From: Takakia lepidozioides
Taxonomy: Eukaryota > Streptophyta > Takakiopsida > Takakiales > Takakiaceae
Length of the DNA stretch: 64,000 bases
Reading direction: 5' to 3'
Assembly (NCBI GenBank): GCA_030704615.1
Contig: CM060732.1
Coordinates: 41,397,053-41,461,052 of the forward strand
The position numbers and the translations under genes were made by a program. Under the pieces are notes generated by a model that made no database searches, was not told where the DNA came from, and saw only the letters and a list, made by a program, of their open reading frames with translations. This document shows positions 1-11,325 of this stretch, piece after piece; the stretch's first letter is position 1, and the number at the start of each line of letters is the position of its first letter.

Positions 1-95
1 GACAACGCATGACTGTAGATGAACATGGGTACTTCTCTTCGCTTTTCCAAGCTTGCTCACTTTTCAACGTGGAGCCCGAAGGTTGACAGGCCTAC

Positions 96-170
96 AGACT
101 AGGTGGCCAGTATGCCCATCGAAGTTCCCACGTGTCCGTCGCCTCCTTCTCAAATCTCACTGGTCCACAC
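96..170 (-). pseudogene. Fragment of the beta-helix gene found at 7532-8097
   Basis: A stretch of about 75 bases resembles the 5' part of the exon at 7532-8097. Both contain the words GGTGGCCAGTATGC, CCATCGAAGTTCC and ACGTGTCCG in the same order and strand, but this copy lacks about nine bases between the first two words. The reading frame is not maintained and nothing else of the gene is visible nearby. It is a short decayed duplicate. Confidence 0.55.
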
Positions 171-1964
171 TGACAGTCCACGAAAGAAAAGACCAGCGAG
201 ACGGAGCTGAGGATGAAGACGACTTGGAACTCCCTCCAGTGAGCATCTTTGCATTGGGGATGGTTTGGGCACCATCCACACCTTCGCCAAATAATAGATG
301 AGACATGCCCTCTCCCGCATCCCCACCCGCCTCCCATATATGCCATCGTCAACCATGCCCAGGGCACGCATTCCCTATACATCCTGCCCGTATCCCCATC
401 CCGCCCACATGCATCCTGTCGTCACCCATACGCCATTGCACCCATGCCTCGGTATCCATACGCTTTCTTTCCCAAATCATTCACATACACTGCCACCCCA
501 ATCAAGGGTCTTGCTACCCTCATCGTGCATTTCCTCGTATAGCAGTTCTGTCCATGCTTTTGAAACGCGTCCCTACCCTCGCACTCTGCATTCACATTCC
601 AACTCGAATTGAGTTTGTATGTTGCATTGTAGAGCGAAACCTACACAATGTACCCTAAATTACCCTTAGTAATCAGAGTGACGTTCGTCATTCTACATCT
701 GTGCTGCAGCGGAAGAGAAAACACAGATGCAGGTGATGCCTTAACTCGTGTCGATGCCAGGTCTTAATGGTGGTTGCATATGTAAGCAGGTTCCCTGAAA
801 GCAGCTCAACAATTTAGGAAGGGCTGGGCCTTTGGGGTTAATTCACCTACTAACATTTGCATGATAGTTCAATCATCAAAACACCTTGCTACGATTAATG
901 ACCACCCATGTGGCCCCAATGACAGATCCTCACTTTCCCTCTTCCCAATCTTTTCTCGCACTAAGAGCTGGACATGGAACTCTGGCCCTATGCCTGCAGT
1001 TCACAGTTCATAAATCATCCTTTTAGCTGATCAATGCCACAACCCCTGCCCTAGCATGGAGTACACACTGACAAGACCTAATGCAGCAGGGATCTAAAAG
1101 GAAAGGGTGACAAAGGTCTACATGATGTTATCAGAGAGAATAATACCCACTACACCAAACCAGACTAAGCAATAAAAAAGAGTAGCAAGGGATATGAACC
1201 CTAAATCATATCAACAGCAGAAATGAACTGATGTAGGAAGGACGAGCTATAAATGTTTTGCAGATGCAGCTACCATGCAAGAAATAGAAATGCCAACGCA
1301 GTGGATAACACTCATTTCATTACCCCAACCAGAAATCTCTGAACTTTATCTAAACCCTTTCTGCATAGGGAATCAACAAAGCAAAGAACTCTTCAGATGG
1401 TGAAGCTTATCTTCCTAAATTGCTGACAGCAGGATAGACTTACTAATTGATGCATGACACCACCCTCTTTCCCTAGAGCTAAACCCAAAAGATGATACCC
1501 TGAAATCAAAGGATGCCCATTGTGCAGGGCCTACATTAAATAAAGAAACCCAGCACGGAAAAACTAACCCAGAAAGGAGTAGGTTAGCATGCTGAACTAA
1601 ATCAGTGTGTATCACCCATGCTAAGAGACCACCCACTGCAGGGAAATAGCAAACAGAAGAGCAGAGCTGCTACACCCCAAAGATTGGCAAGATCCCCATG
1701 AATGCTGCAAATTTGCAGAGAATGCAGCTGAGCTAAACCCAGCGAATACACATACATAGATGCCCCAAAATGGCTGCAGGCTTCTCCATTCATACGCTGT
1801 CACCTCCAATACATCATCATTCTCCCAAAGATGCCTCCATAGCCCTAATCACTTACATGCTTCTCTACACCTCACACCTCTCTCTCACTTCCCTCCTTAC
1901 TTCCTTCCCATGCTACGCTCACACCAAAATGCTGAAAAAGAGACCCACTATCACACCAGCCCGG
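171..1964. other. Intergenic, no gene recognised
   Basis: The first part (about 270-480) is C-rich and gives spurious overlapping open frames rich in Pro, His and Ser. The rest has only short frames with no recognisable domain, no long repeat and no clear splice pairs. Confidence 0.5.
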
Positions 1965-4900
1965 CTAAGTTGAAGCACCCTGTGGATTGCACTTGAAGAG
2001 GCAATTTGCTGCACGTTCTGCTATCTCCACATCTCCATGCATTTTGCAGGCACCAAGCAAGGTGCCCCACACTGAAGCATCTGGATCGATTGGCATATTG
2101 TTTATTAAGTCCTCTGCCTCCTCCAATTGCCCTGCACGGCCTAGAAGGTCTGCCATGCAGCCAAAATGCTCCCATGTGGGAGTGAGTCCATGATCTCGAT
2201 TCATGGAATCAAAGTAGTGCCTGCCTTCATCTACGAGGCCCACATGGCTGCACGCAGAAAGAACACACATGAAGGTGATACCGTTCGGCTTAAAACCTTC
2301 CTGTTGCATTTGTTCAAATAGTTGGAGGGCTTCCCTTCCACACCCATGCTGACCACATCCTGCTATGATTGCACTCCATGAGACAACATTTCGTTGAGCC
2401 ATTTTGTCGAAAACTTGATGGGCATCATTCATGTTTCCGCATTTCACATACATATCCACAAGGGCAGTCTCCAGAATGATATCTTTCACAATACCAGCTT
2501 TGATGATGTCAGAATGGACCTCTCTGCCCTTTTCCAGGGATGCCAAGCTAGCACACGCCTTGAGAATGCAAATGAATGTTACCCTGTTCGGTGCCACCTC
2601 TTCCCGCATCATTTGATCATAGATCTCGAAAGCCTCTGTACCACACCCATGCTGTGCATATCCTGCTATCATGGCACTCCATGAGACCACATCCCGGTTA
2701 GCCATATTATCAAACATTTGGCGTGCATCCTTTATGCTTGCACATTTGGAATACATGTCAACTAGAGCATTCTCCAGGATGATGTTTGATGCAATTCCAG
2801 CTTTGAGGATGTCTGCGTGGACCTCCATGCCCTTTTCCAGGGTTGCCATGCTGGCACACGCCTTGAGGATGCAAGTGAATGTGACCCCATCAGGTGTCAC
2901 CCCTTCCCATAGCATTTGCTCATAGATCTTAAAAGCCTCCCTACAATAACCATGCTCAGCATATCCGGTGATCATGGCATTCCATGACACGACATCTTGT
3001 TTAGGCATTTCGTCAAACACTTGGCGTGCATCCCTTAAGCTTCCACATTTCGCATACATGTCAAGAAGGGCATTCTCCAGAATGAAATCTGGCATAGTTC
3101 CAGATTTGATGATGTCAACATGGACCTCTACGCCCTTGTCCAGGACTCCCATACTGGCACACGCCTTGAGAACACAAGTGAACGTGATATTGTTTGGTGG
3201 TATACCTTCACAGATCATTTGCTCATAGAGCTCCAAACCCTTGCTACCACACCCATCGTGTGCATATCCTGCTATAATGGCATTCCATGAGACCACATTC
3301 CGTTTAGTCATATTGTTGAACACCAAATGTGCATCCTTCATGCTTCTGCATTTGGCATACATGTCAACGAGGGTGTTATCCAGGATTATATTTGGCCCAA
3401 TTCCTGCTTTAATGATGTCATTATGGACTTCTATGCCCTTCTCCAGGGCTCCTAGGCTGGCACAGGCATTGAGAACACGAGCGTATGTGATCTCACTGGG
3501 TGTCACTCCTGCCTGTAACATTTGCTCATAGATCTCTAAAGCCTCCATACCACACCTCCGCTGGGCATACCCTGCAATCATGGCATTCCATGAGACCACA
3601 TCTCGTTTAACCATATTGTCGAAGATTTGCAGAGCATCCATTAGATTCCCACATTTGGCATACATGTCAAGAAGTGTATTCTCCAGAATAATGTCTGGAG
3701 CAATTTCAGCTTTCATCATGTCAGAATGGACCTCTCTGCCCTTTTCCAGGGCTTCCACACTTGCACACGCCTTGAGAATGCAAATGAAGGTGACCCTGTT
3801 GGGTGTCACCCCTTCGTGTATCATTTGCTCATATATCTCAAAAGCCTCCCCACCATTCCCATGCTGGGCATACCCTGCTATCATGGCGTTCCATGACACC
3901 ACATCTCGTTTAGTCATATTGTCGAAGACTTGTCGTGCATATTTAAGGCTCCGGCATTTAGCATACATGTCAACAAGGGTATTCTCCAATTTGATATCTG
4001 TAGCAATTCCAGCCTTAATGATGTCAGCATGGACCTCCATGCCCTTTTCCAGTGCTACAAGGCTGGCACATGCCTTCAGAATGCATATGAATGTGACCCT
4101 GTTGGGCATCACCCCATCCCGTCTCATCTGCTCATAGGTTTCAAAAGCTTCCCTACCATACCCATGCTTGGCATACGCAGCTATCATTATATTCCAAGTG
4201 CACACATTTCGTTCAGGCATTTTGCCAAATAACTGGCATGCATCTAACACACTTCCACACTTGGCATACATGTTCAAAAGGGTATTGAGTAGAAAGATGG
4301 TTGGCTTGAATCCACTTTGATTTATGTGGGTGTGCACTTGCCTTCCCTCTGGTAGGCGTTGCATCTTGATACACTCCTCCAAGACACACACATAGGTATT
4401 CAAGTCTGCCTCAATGCCTGGTTGGTTCAAAATATGCAGCGCCTCTTTCAGTTGCCCTGCCTTACATAGTGTCCTCACCTCCCCACATGTGCCAGAAGTG
4501 TTCTTGTTGACTCCCTCTGTTGGTCCTTCAAGGCAGGCTGAATGTCGATTGTACAAAGATTTGTCCACAGCCCGTGTTTCACCAGTGTCCTTTTGATCAT
4601 ACTTTGGACCATCATCGGTTTCTGAGCCTTGTATCATGGCAGCTAATTCTGCTTTCACCCACGGAGGGTTTGACCAACCCTCAATCCAAAGGCCCTCCTT
4701 TGTGCACTTGTGGCTGAAGTCTGGTGATCTTGGACTTTTCTGTGAGTACCACTGGTGGCCAGCTGAGCAACTGCTACTTTGACTACAGCTTGCAGAGACC
4801 TTGGCCAGAACTAGCCAAGCACCAAGCATCTTCCAAATAAGCCAACTACATTCATGTCCTGCTCAAAACGAATAACCTGCTGAGGGGAACGGCAATATTG

Positions 4901-5089
4901 CCTTTTCACAACCAAGAGCAAAATCATAATTAATACAAAGCATTGGACATAAAATCCAGCATGCCAGCTTCACTTGCAAGCCTTTCACAAGCGAATCGAG
5001 ATAGCCAACCTTATCAAACCTGTCGTCCCACCACTGTGAACGATCGGAGAAGCACTCCTGCCAGAGCAGTTCTTTGCACATTTCTTGAC
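1965..5089 (-). CDS. PLS-class PPR protein with an N-terminal PDF motif (OSB type), two 3' exons
   Basis: The terminal exon (1965-4739, 925 codons) carries seven PPR P-L-S triplets, each marked by a motif like SWNAMIAGYAQHG and by NTLVDMYAKCG, then the start of an E motif (VWGTLLGACKMHGD). It stops at CNPQGAST, so E2 and DYW domains are missing. PLS-class PPR proteins are normally organellar RNA-editing or processing factors. The exon begins after acceptor ACTCACAG with KSPRSPDFSHK...EGLW...NPPWV. The exon upstream (5010-5089, acceptor GCATAG, donor AAG/GTTGGC) encodes ELLWQECFSDRSQWWDDRFDK. Joined in phase, the two give one complete PDF motif, the signature of plant organellar single-stranded DNA-binding (OSB) proteins. 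No convincing exon for a transit peptide or OB fold was found further upstream, so the 5' end is unresolved. An in-frame ATG at 4829 exists but would bypass the acceptor. The donor is weak. The early stop in the E domain may be real or decay. Confidence 0.75.
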
Positions 5090-5211
5090 CTATGCGCATG
5101 AACTGCGACAACACAAGAAGCAGTCAATTTGTTGTTACCTCTTATCCTGTCCCATGAAAGACACCATAATATGAACAATTAGAGATGTTGCACAAGACAC
5201 CTAAACATTAC

Positions 5212-5678
5212 AATGGACCATCATCAGAGATTGTACACGACCTTGTCTCGGGCATGTAGCTCTGCTTTCAGCCAAGAAGAATTTGACCAAATCTTAATCC
5301 AAAGGCTATTGGTTGTGCGCTTATATCTGAAGTCTGACGATCTTGCTCTTTTCTGTAGAACCACCAGGGGGCAGGTGAGCTTCAACCATATAGCAGGCTA
5401 CAGCAGGCTACAGCAATCAAACCCCACGAATATTTCAGATAACTCCGAAAACTTACTTTTGAACAACTAACTGATGGTGACAAAAAGAACTGTTATTCCT
5501 GCTTTTCTCACCCAAGAGAAAGTGCCATTAATCCAGCAACTGAAAATACAATCCAGCTTCAAGGACAAGCCCTTCTTCACAAACTTACTAGCCTCACCTT
5601 CTCAAACCTGTTGACCCAGCCGTGTGTAGGATCTGAGAGGAACTCCTTCCAGAGCCCTTCTTTGCTCATTACTTGACC
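5212..5678 (-). pseudogene. Decayed duplicate of the PDF-motif exon pair
   Basis: Two blocks copy the exon pair of the neighbouring gene. Block 5600-5678 encodes EGLWKEFLSDPTHGWVNRFEK between acceptor CCCACAG and donor AAG/GTGAGG and is intact as an exon. Block 5212-5365 matches the second PDF half (ACCATCATC, TTTGACCAA, ATCCAAAGGC, CTGAAGTCTG shared with 4604-4740) but reads through several stops on the minus strand. Either the gene once had tandem PDF motifs, or the exon pair was duplicated and the second half decayed. The intact first-half exon could still be spliced. Confidence 0.65.
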
Positions 5679-6550
5679 TGTGGGAAAGAACCATGAAATA
5701 TTGAGAACATTACCAGCTTCTGACTGTCTCATCTATTGCTGCTCAAACTTGATCTTTAGCAGTGCCTAATTGATCTGGGTATCATTGAGGAATCCAGATT
5801 TATGCTTTGGAGAAAATCTCTCTCTCTCCCCCTCTCTCTCTCTAACCTTCAGTAGAATATTTCAGGTGGATTTAAGTGTTTTCTTTCCTATGGATGTCCT
5901 GAAACTGACAAGTACAAAATTCATTCCTTGGCTAGGGCCTTGTGGGATTTATTGAGTGCACACGCCTTGGTTTAAGTTTTGGGGTTTCAGAAACCCTTAT
6001 CCTGCAATTTAGTACTCATTTACAAAAGTTGTTTGAGTACGAATGGAGGCTATCTGAAACTACAGGTTAAGTGTCAGGCACAACGCTCACCGAGCTTTGC
6101 CTTCAAGAGATTTTCAACGGGGCTGCGGCCAGCAAGGTTTAAGCACAACCTTGCCTTCATTGTGTTGGTCGAGTTCCCTAAGCAGTCATAGGGAAGAAAT
6201 AGCTCATTTGTTGACACAAACAGGGAGCTACTCAGCCCCCTTACATGTGCATGTCAATATTGAAACCAGAAACTTGCTTGAAAATGAACATTTCAAAATG
6301 TTTTGCTAGACTCCTTGGAACTTATACAATTCAAAAGATTTACTGTAAGGTTTCCTGCACCAAAGTACAGTGTCTTCTCATGTCAAGATTGAAACCATGC
6401 ACATGCGCCAGCCTTCCCAATCAATGTCTTAGGGAGAAGCAAGTCAATTCAAGAAATGGACAGAAAATCAGCCCAAACAGATGAATGACGGCTTTAGAGC
6501 TTTGGGGTTTTCTGTGAGCTTAGCAAACTCTGATCTCACATGTTCCCTGG
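5679..6550. other. Intergenic between the PDF/PPR and KH genes; CT microsatellite
   Basis: A short CT-rich microsatellite lies at about 5816-5843. I see no coding exon on either strand. The KH gene's 3' untranslated region must lie in the right part because its stop codon is at 6551-6553 on the minus strand. Confidence 0.45.
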
Positions 6551-7145
6551 TCACAGCATTCTTCCCCGTAGTATTGCCTCAGCTTTCCGAATTTCTTTGA
6601 TTGCTCCAATCACAAATAATATCTGGTGGGTGAGTATTTGCTCCGTTAGTGAATGCAAGAGTATAGGCAAATACAAACCCCATCAGCTACTGGAAAAGGG
6701 GAAGTTCTTGACACTTGTCTTGGCTTGTAGCACTTAGGCTGTGGGATTCTTATATCCTTTGAATTAAGAAGCGAAAGCTGAATGTGTTGGGTTCAACTTA
6801 AACCACTAGTTGGTTGCAACAAGAACATCAGGAATGGAGCAGCAAACACACAGTACAGCTTACCTTGTCTGGAGGGCCTTTAGTGCCTCCCATGAAGATG
6901 TTAGCCCTGAAAATCAATCCACAGAGCGATCCTGTTAGTATCGGGAGGAATGAAACAATGTGGACCAATGCATACAAGTGACGAATGCACTAGAAAATCA
7001 TTTCAGAGGGAGAACTACCGGCAGGATTGCATGATTGACTGGATTGAAGAGCCTTTTTTCCCAATAATGTGCCCCATTTTCCCATTCGGTACATCCACCA
7101 CCGCCAGCACCTCCTCTTCTGGCACCTCTTCTACTGTCACATTGT
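6551..7145 (-). CDS. KH-domain protein, last three exons (exonuclease/KH type)
   Basis: Three exons join in phase: 7019-7145 (after acceptor GGGGGCAG, ending CG before GTAGTT), 6864-6906 (after TTTTCAG, ending GACAAG before GTAAGC) and 6551-6622 (after CCACCAG, ending TGA). Together they encode a type I KH fold: VVDVPNGKMGHIIGKKGSSI with the IIGKKG loop, then NIFMGGTKGPPDK, then FVIGAIKEIRKAEAILRGRML. From family knowledge this KH form is the C-terminal part of plant proteins that combine a 3'-5' exonuclease domain with a KH domain (Arabidopsis At2g25910 type), thought to act on RNA. I could not find exonuclease exons upstream; the beta-helix exon at 7532-8097 lies there on the same strand. 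So this is either a gene with distant exons or a truncated copy. Confidence 0.72.
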
Positions 7146-7531
7146 CTGCCCCCAACCACCCAGATCAGATATAGAGCCACACCGCAGTTTCGAGGTATGG
7201 TCACCTGAGTGAGCTCAACAACAGAGCTACTTTCATCAAAGCACACCCTAAAATCTGTTCTGCTTTCCCCCAAGCTATGCAGGGACATCGACATGGATAC
7301 CTGATTGCCTCACTAACCATATTTCCCTCAACTGGTCTAGTCTATTCCCACTGGTTGCTGAACCCATGTCAGCTATGCTGTAATTCAGAAGTCTCAGATT
7401 GCATGGATAGACTGTTCTGTGATAAAATAGCATGAAAGCTCTAAAGGCCCAACCTCCACATTGATAGAGTAAAACAGGCATTAATGTTACAAGGTCTCCA
7501 AAAATTGAAGCCATCACCCCGTGGATGCAGC

Positions 7532-8097
7532 TCAGCTGGGGTAGGAGGATTGAAAGTCTTCTAAATCCAGAGAATAGACAGTGGATGAGGTGAAATCCAG
7601 TGGCAACCCCCAGTCTGCCAATGCATTCTGAATCCAGCTCAACTCGACATCTTCCATCGACATGTTCTCAATGTACTCCATGAAAAGTCCTGACATCCGA
7701 TGCTCAACTAGGCCCTGACAGCCAGGCCTGTGATCATGGAGTCCACCTGTATAGTTTGTCGATCTCACAAGTTTTATGCTTATGTTAGTGAATTCAAGCC
7801 CTTGCAAATGGCTGTCATTAGAGCCTGCAAGGAAGATGTCATTCTCTGATGTGGCAGTGATATTGATGAAGCGCACGTTGCGAATAGAGCCTACCTTAGT
7901 GGAAGGATCCCGGTTGCAGGCGGTTACATAGATGGGTTCACCTAGGTTGGAAAGATTGGAGGAAGAAAGGCGGGGCCACGGACCAGGTGGCCAGTATGCA
8001 TGCAGCGCTCCATCGAAGTTCCGACGTGTCCGCTTTTCTGGAAATCCCAGTGTAACAATCCAGTGAATATGAAGATTGTTCACTATAATGTCCGTCA
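7532..8097 (-). CDS. Parallel beta-helix protein (GH28/pectate-lyase-like fold), terminal exon
   Basis: A 188-codon open exon follows acceptor TTTCTTCATAG and ends with TGA. It starts TDIIVNNLHIHW and contains short strand-like repeats typical of right-handed beta-helix carbohydrate-active proteins: VRFINITATSEND, LQGLEFTNISIKL, FMEYIENMSMEDVELSW. Conserved-looking DHRPGCQGLVEH precedes the last turns. Its exact substrate cannot be told; GH28-like polygalacturonase or a related wall-modifying enzyme is the nearest guess. Upstream exons are not clear. A perfect donor (GTAAGT) at about 8513 follows TWSEAGAHGVF and may end an earlier exon. A short duplicate lies at 96-170. Confidence 0.6.
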
Positions 8098-9851
8098 CTA
8101 TGAAGAAAGGTGTTGTTTTGGAGGGTTTCTAACAAACCCCACTACCCACCCCAAGCACCCAGAAGTGTGAGCGAAGACCTCTTACATATGGCTTTCTCCA
8201 TGATTCAAATGCTAAACTATGTCTGTTTGACACACAAACTCGGTGCATCTGCTCCTCTGTCTGAAACTGATATATGTAGAGTTACAACAGCTGGTCACTG
8301 TTGAGAAGATGTAGTTGATTGTGTTGTCCCCTTGGATTGAGTGTATCTCAAGTGCTCTTCTTTACCTTGGATGTGGCTATATTTCAATGTTGGCTACCTC
8401 TCAAATGTGAGTCAATAGTTTACTAGGCTCTCACATGCTTTGGGATTACAGGGGCTACAATCTTAGGCTGCTGACATGAAGCATCAGATTTGAGAATTGT
8501 TGGAGATGACTTACGGAACACCCCATGAGCTCCAGCCTCGCTCCACGTTAATGCTTGAGAGAGGTTTGGGTGTGTATGTGAGAGGTATAGAGAGAAATGA
8601 CTGGGTACAAAAAGCTGTTGAATCAGATGGACAAACCATACAGGATGTGCACTCCTCACACCTACCTGGAGATGGATGAAGGAGGTACAGGAAGATGGCA
8701 ACAGAAACAACGCTTGAACTTACACTGAATGATGACAGCCCCCTCTCACTTGCCTGCCACCCAATCGTTGCAACATTTGATACACCGACTTAGCAATCAC
8801 TAAACCGTGCAGAACCTACTAAATATGTCTGCCAAGAGTTCTGCAGCATTTTGTGGTAGTCTGGGCAGTATTTGCTTATTCAAGCAACATATATCAGACA
8901 AACAGGTTGAGGACCTCATTTGAGGTTCTACTGATCCTGAGATGATTCACAATATATTGGTTACCTAGAATCCCGGGAACGGTGCAAAATGAAAGTGGCC
9001 AAGACCCAACATGCAGTCGAAGAGGGCAGAGAATCAATAGTGATCAAGAAAGAGAACTAATCAGAGAGTAAACCCGAACAGTAGAGGAGAGACATGAAAA
9101 GAGAAGCCCTAGAGTAGGGCTGAGCCAAGGAAAAAGGCAGCCAGATAGCCAGAGCAGCAAGAGAGGATGCGATAACCAGCAGAAGATCCTATCTATGGAA
9201 GATCAATCTAGATTGAGAGCACTTCTTGAGATGCTTCCAGTTAATATCGGGTCAGGGGAGGCTGAACTCCATTAAACTCCATTGGTTTTTCCAGAACCTT
9301 CGGATTTACTACTTACTAAAATATTATAATGCTTGTTCGAATACTAACTGTAATATTGAAATACTTGTCGAAGAACTAGCTGAAACATTAAAATACTTGC
9401 TGAAAATGTGGGTGAGATACTGAAATACTGAAATAGAGTCCCAGTGAATGTTCCTAAGATTGCAAGCTGCACATCCACCTGCTGGATCAGATCACATAAA
9501 ACCTTGTCTAAATAATGTGCATTGGCTTCATGGCAACATGTACAGCAGTGAGAACTACCAGATTTTGTGCCAATTGAAATGAAATGGTACTTCCATGCAG
9601 ATTTTGTGCCCGGTAAAGAAAGCTGAACATGGACAAATACTAACCAAGCATACCCTCACAAAGCCTTGGTACAGCAAGCATGACTTAGACCTGGTGGCAC
9701 TAAGCAGCCAAGGTTGGCGGCAAAGATGCGGATTGCAAAAAAAGTCAGTGTGACTCATCGTAAAAGGAATGGAACCAATGTTTTGAACCTGTAGCTTAAT
9801 GACCTCTGAAGAGAACAGGTTTTCCATTTTAAAGTTGATAGACTACTGCAC
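8098..9851. other. Intronic or intergenic, mostly featureless
   Basis: Only a possible exon end at about 8513-8550 (minus strand, donor GTAAGT) and a coding-like stretch at about 9485-9540 (minus, ANAHYLDKVLCDLIQQ before GTGGAT) stand out. Neither can be assigned to a gene. Confidence 0.35.
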
Positions 9852-9971
9852 CTGCAACAGACGGGCATAGATGTAGGTCCGATTACGAATTAATAAGGTG
9901 GTTTGAAGTTTGAGCACTGTCCTGTCTTGGAGATACTCCTGGTCCAAAACCTTTGCAGCTGATTCATTTTC
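9852..9971 (-). CDS. Orphan exon of an unrecognised gene (40 codons)
   Basis: An open stretch of exactly 40 codons is bounded by acceptor TTTTGTGCAG and donor CAG/GTGCAG, so it is a symmetric phase-0 exon. It reads ENESAAKVLDQEYLQDRTVL followed by KLQTTLLIRNRTYIYARLLQ, a helical, probably coiled-coil segment. It lies 3' of the mitochondrial-protein gene, whose stop is at 10168, so it belongs to another minus-strand transcription unit. I do not recognise the family. Confidence 0.4.
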
Positions 9972-10167
9972 CTGCACAAAAGCAGAGTATGATGTTTCCT
10001 CTTTGCAATTACTGCTTGCGTAAACTGATATGCACAACATCGCAGACCGGTCTGCCTGTTTGAAGGTTCTGTGCAATGTCACACCTTTCCTATTACTCTT
10101 GCAATCTTTCACTTGCTTAGATCTGCATGTTGGACAGCGATAGCAAGTGTGAAGACCTGCTTCTACC

Positions 10168-11085
10168 TCAATGATGAGCAGCTTCTAATTTCGATTTAGG
10201 CTCTTTCTTTGGGCCACCTGTGAAGAGCTTGTAGCCACCATAGAACAACAGTCCCCAGCCAGCTAGTGATACGAACACAAACTGCCAACCATACAACAAT
10301 CAACCTTGCCTCAGTTTCATTGCATTCTGGAAATCACATTCAAGTGGAAGAGAGTTTAGAGGAATGTCCAGACTTGCTAACAAAAAATCTGCATCACCTC
10401 TCTGCCCCACTTTCCTGCCCTTTCAGACTAAAGCAGGAAAGCAACCAACTCTCAAATAATTGACTCCTCATTTTAGAACTGGCATTGAGAACACATATCT
10501 ATGTCAGAGCCAAAGAGAAAGCGGGATGCCGATTTCAGCATGGCTACAGTAGCAATCTACCTCACACAGATGTGCCAGTGGTTTCAGCTTGAGCTTTCTA
10601 AGGTTGATAACTTTTGGCAATATACAGCTTCTTGTCTTGTTTCCCTGCTAGTGTGAAAGAGACAGAGAGAAGAGAACTGTACAAACAGACAGACAAACAG
10701 ACAGAAACGGAGGGGACAGCCAGGACTTCGGAAAACCATACATGTTCTTCCTTCCACTTGGAGGGGCTCAGCGGATCTTGCCAGATAGGCACTCTTTCCG
10801 GCCCATGCCCGCCTGTACTTTCACACAGCAGCACAGGCACATCAACACTTGTGACACGGGTAACTTCAGAGGCTGTGAACATTGAGCAACCGAGTTAGAC
10901 TATTTGCAAAAAGTATGCTGCAAAGTTACCACATTGCAGTTTATGAAAAGTTGAAATCACCTCACGGTTCCATTACCTGATGCGAAGGTGCGAGATGAAG
11001 ATCGCTGGCTCGGAGAGCTCCGAAGAGAAGCAGGTGCGAGATGAAGAATCCGGGCAGCAGATCCCGCAGCCCGCCCCATGGCCAT
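10168..11085 (-). CDS. Small mitochondrial single-span membrane protein, three exons, 117 aa
   Basis: Exon 1 (10977-11085) begins ATGGCCATG and encodes an Arg/Ser/Ala-rich amphipathic leader (MAMGRAAGSAARILHL... ending RTFAS), a typical mitochondrial presequence, before donor GTAATG. Exon 2 (10742-10872, acceptor TTCACAG, donor GTATGG) encodes EVTRVTSVDVPVLLCE, GGHGPERVPIWQDPLSPS and KWKEEH. Exon 3 (10168-10281, acceptor TGGCAG) encodes FVFVSLAGWGLLFYGGYKLF, a single transmembrane helix, then a basic tail TGGPKKEPKSKLEAAHH and TGA. All phases agree (109, 131 and 114 nt). The layout of presequence, short matrix or intermembrane part and one helix suits a small accessory subunit of a plant respiratory complex in the inner membrane. 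I cannot name the subunit. Confidence 0.85.
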
Positions 11086-11325
11086 ATCCCCTGCACGACC
11101 ACCTCACACTCAGACCCTCCCTGCACAACACTTCCACAGACACTGCAAAACCCTCGGCGCACACACAACAATAAGCTCCTCCCTCAAGAGGAGACCACGC
11201 ATGGGTGCGCGCACAGCGGGAGAAGTTCCCCATGTACCTTCACCGGAAAGCACCCTAAGCAGATATACCTTCACTAGCTACCGTTTCTCTTGATATTCAT
11301 GAGCATCAAATATAAATTTGTATCT

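Noticed and set aside
3580-4137. Plus-strand frame of 185 codons
   Set aside because: It is the antisense shadow of the PPR repeats; its repeated pattern (MAFHETTSR, WTSMPFSR) mirrors the repeat units.
4740-4829. Using the ATG at 4829 as the PPR protein start
   Set aside because: The frame upstream of 4739 is unlike any transit peptide and skips the acceptor that completes the PDF motif; the spliced model fits better.
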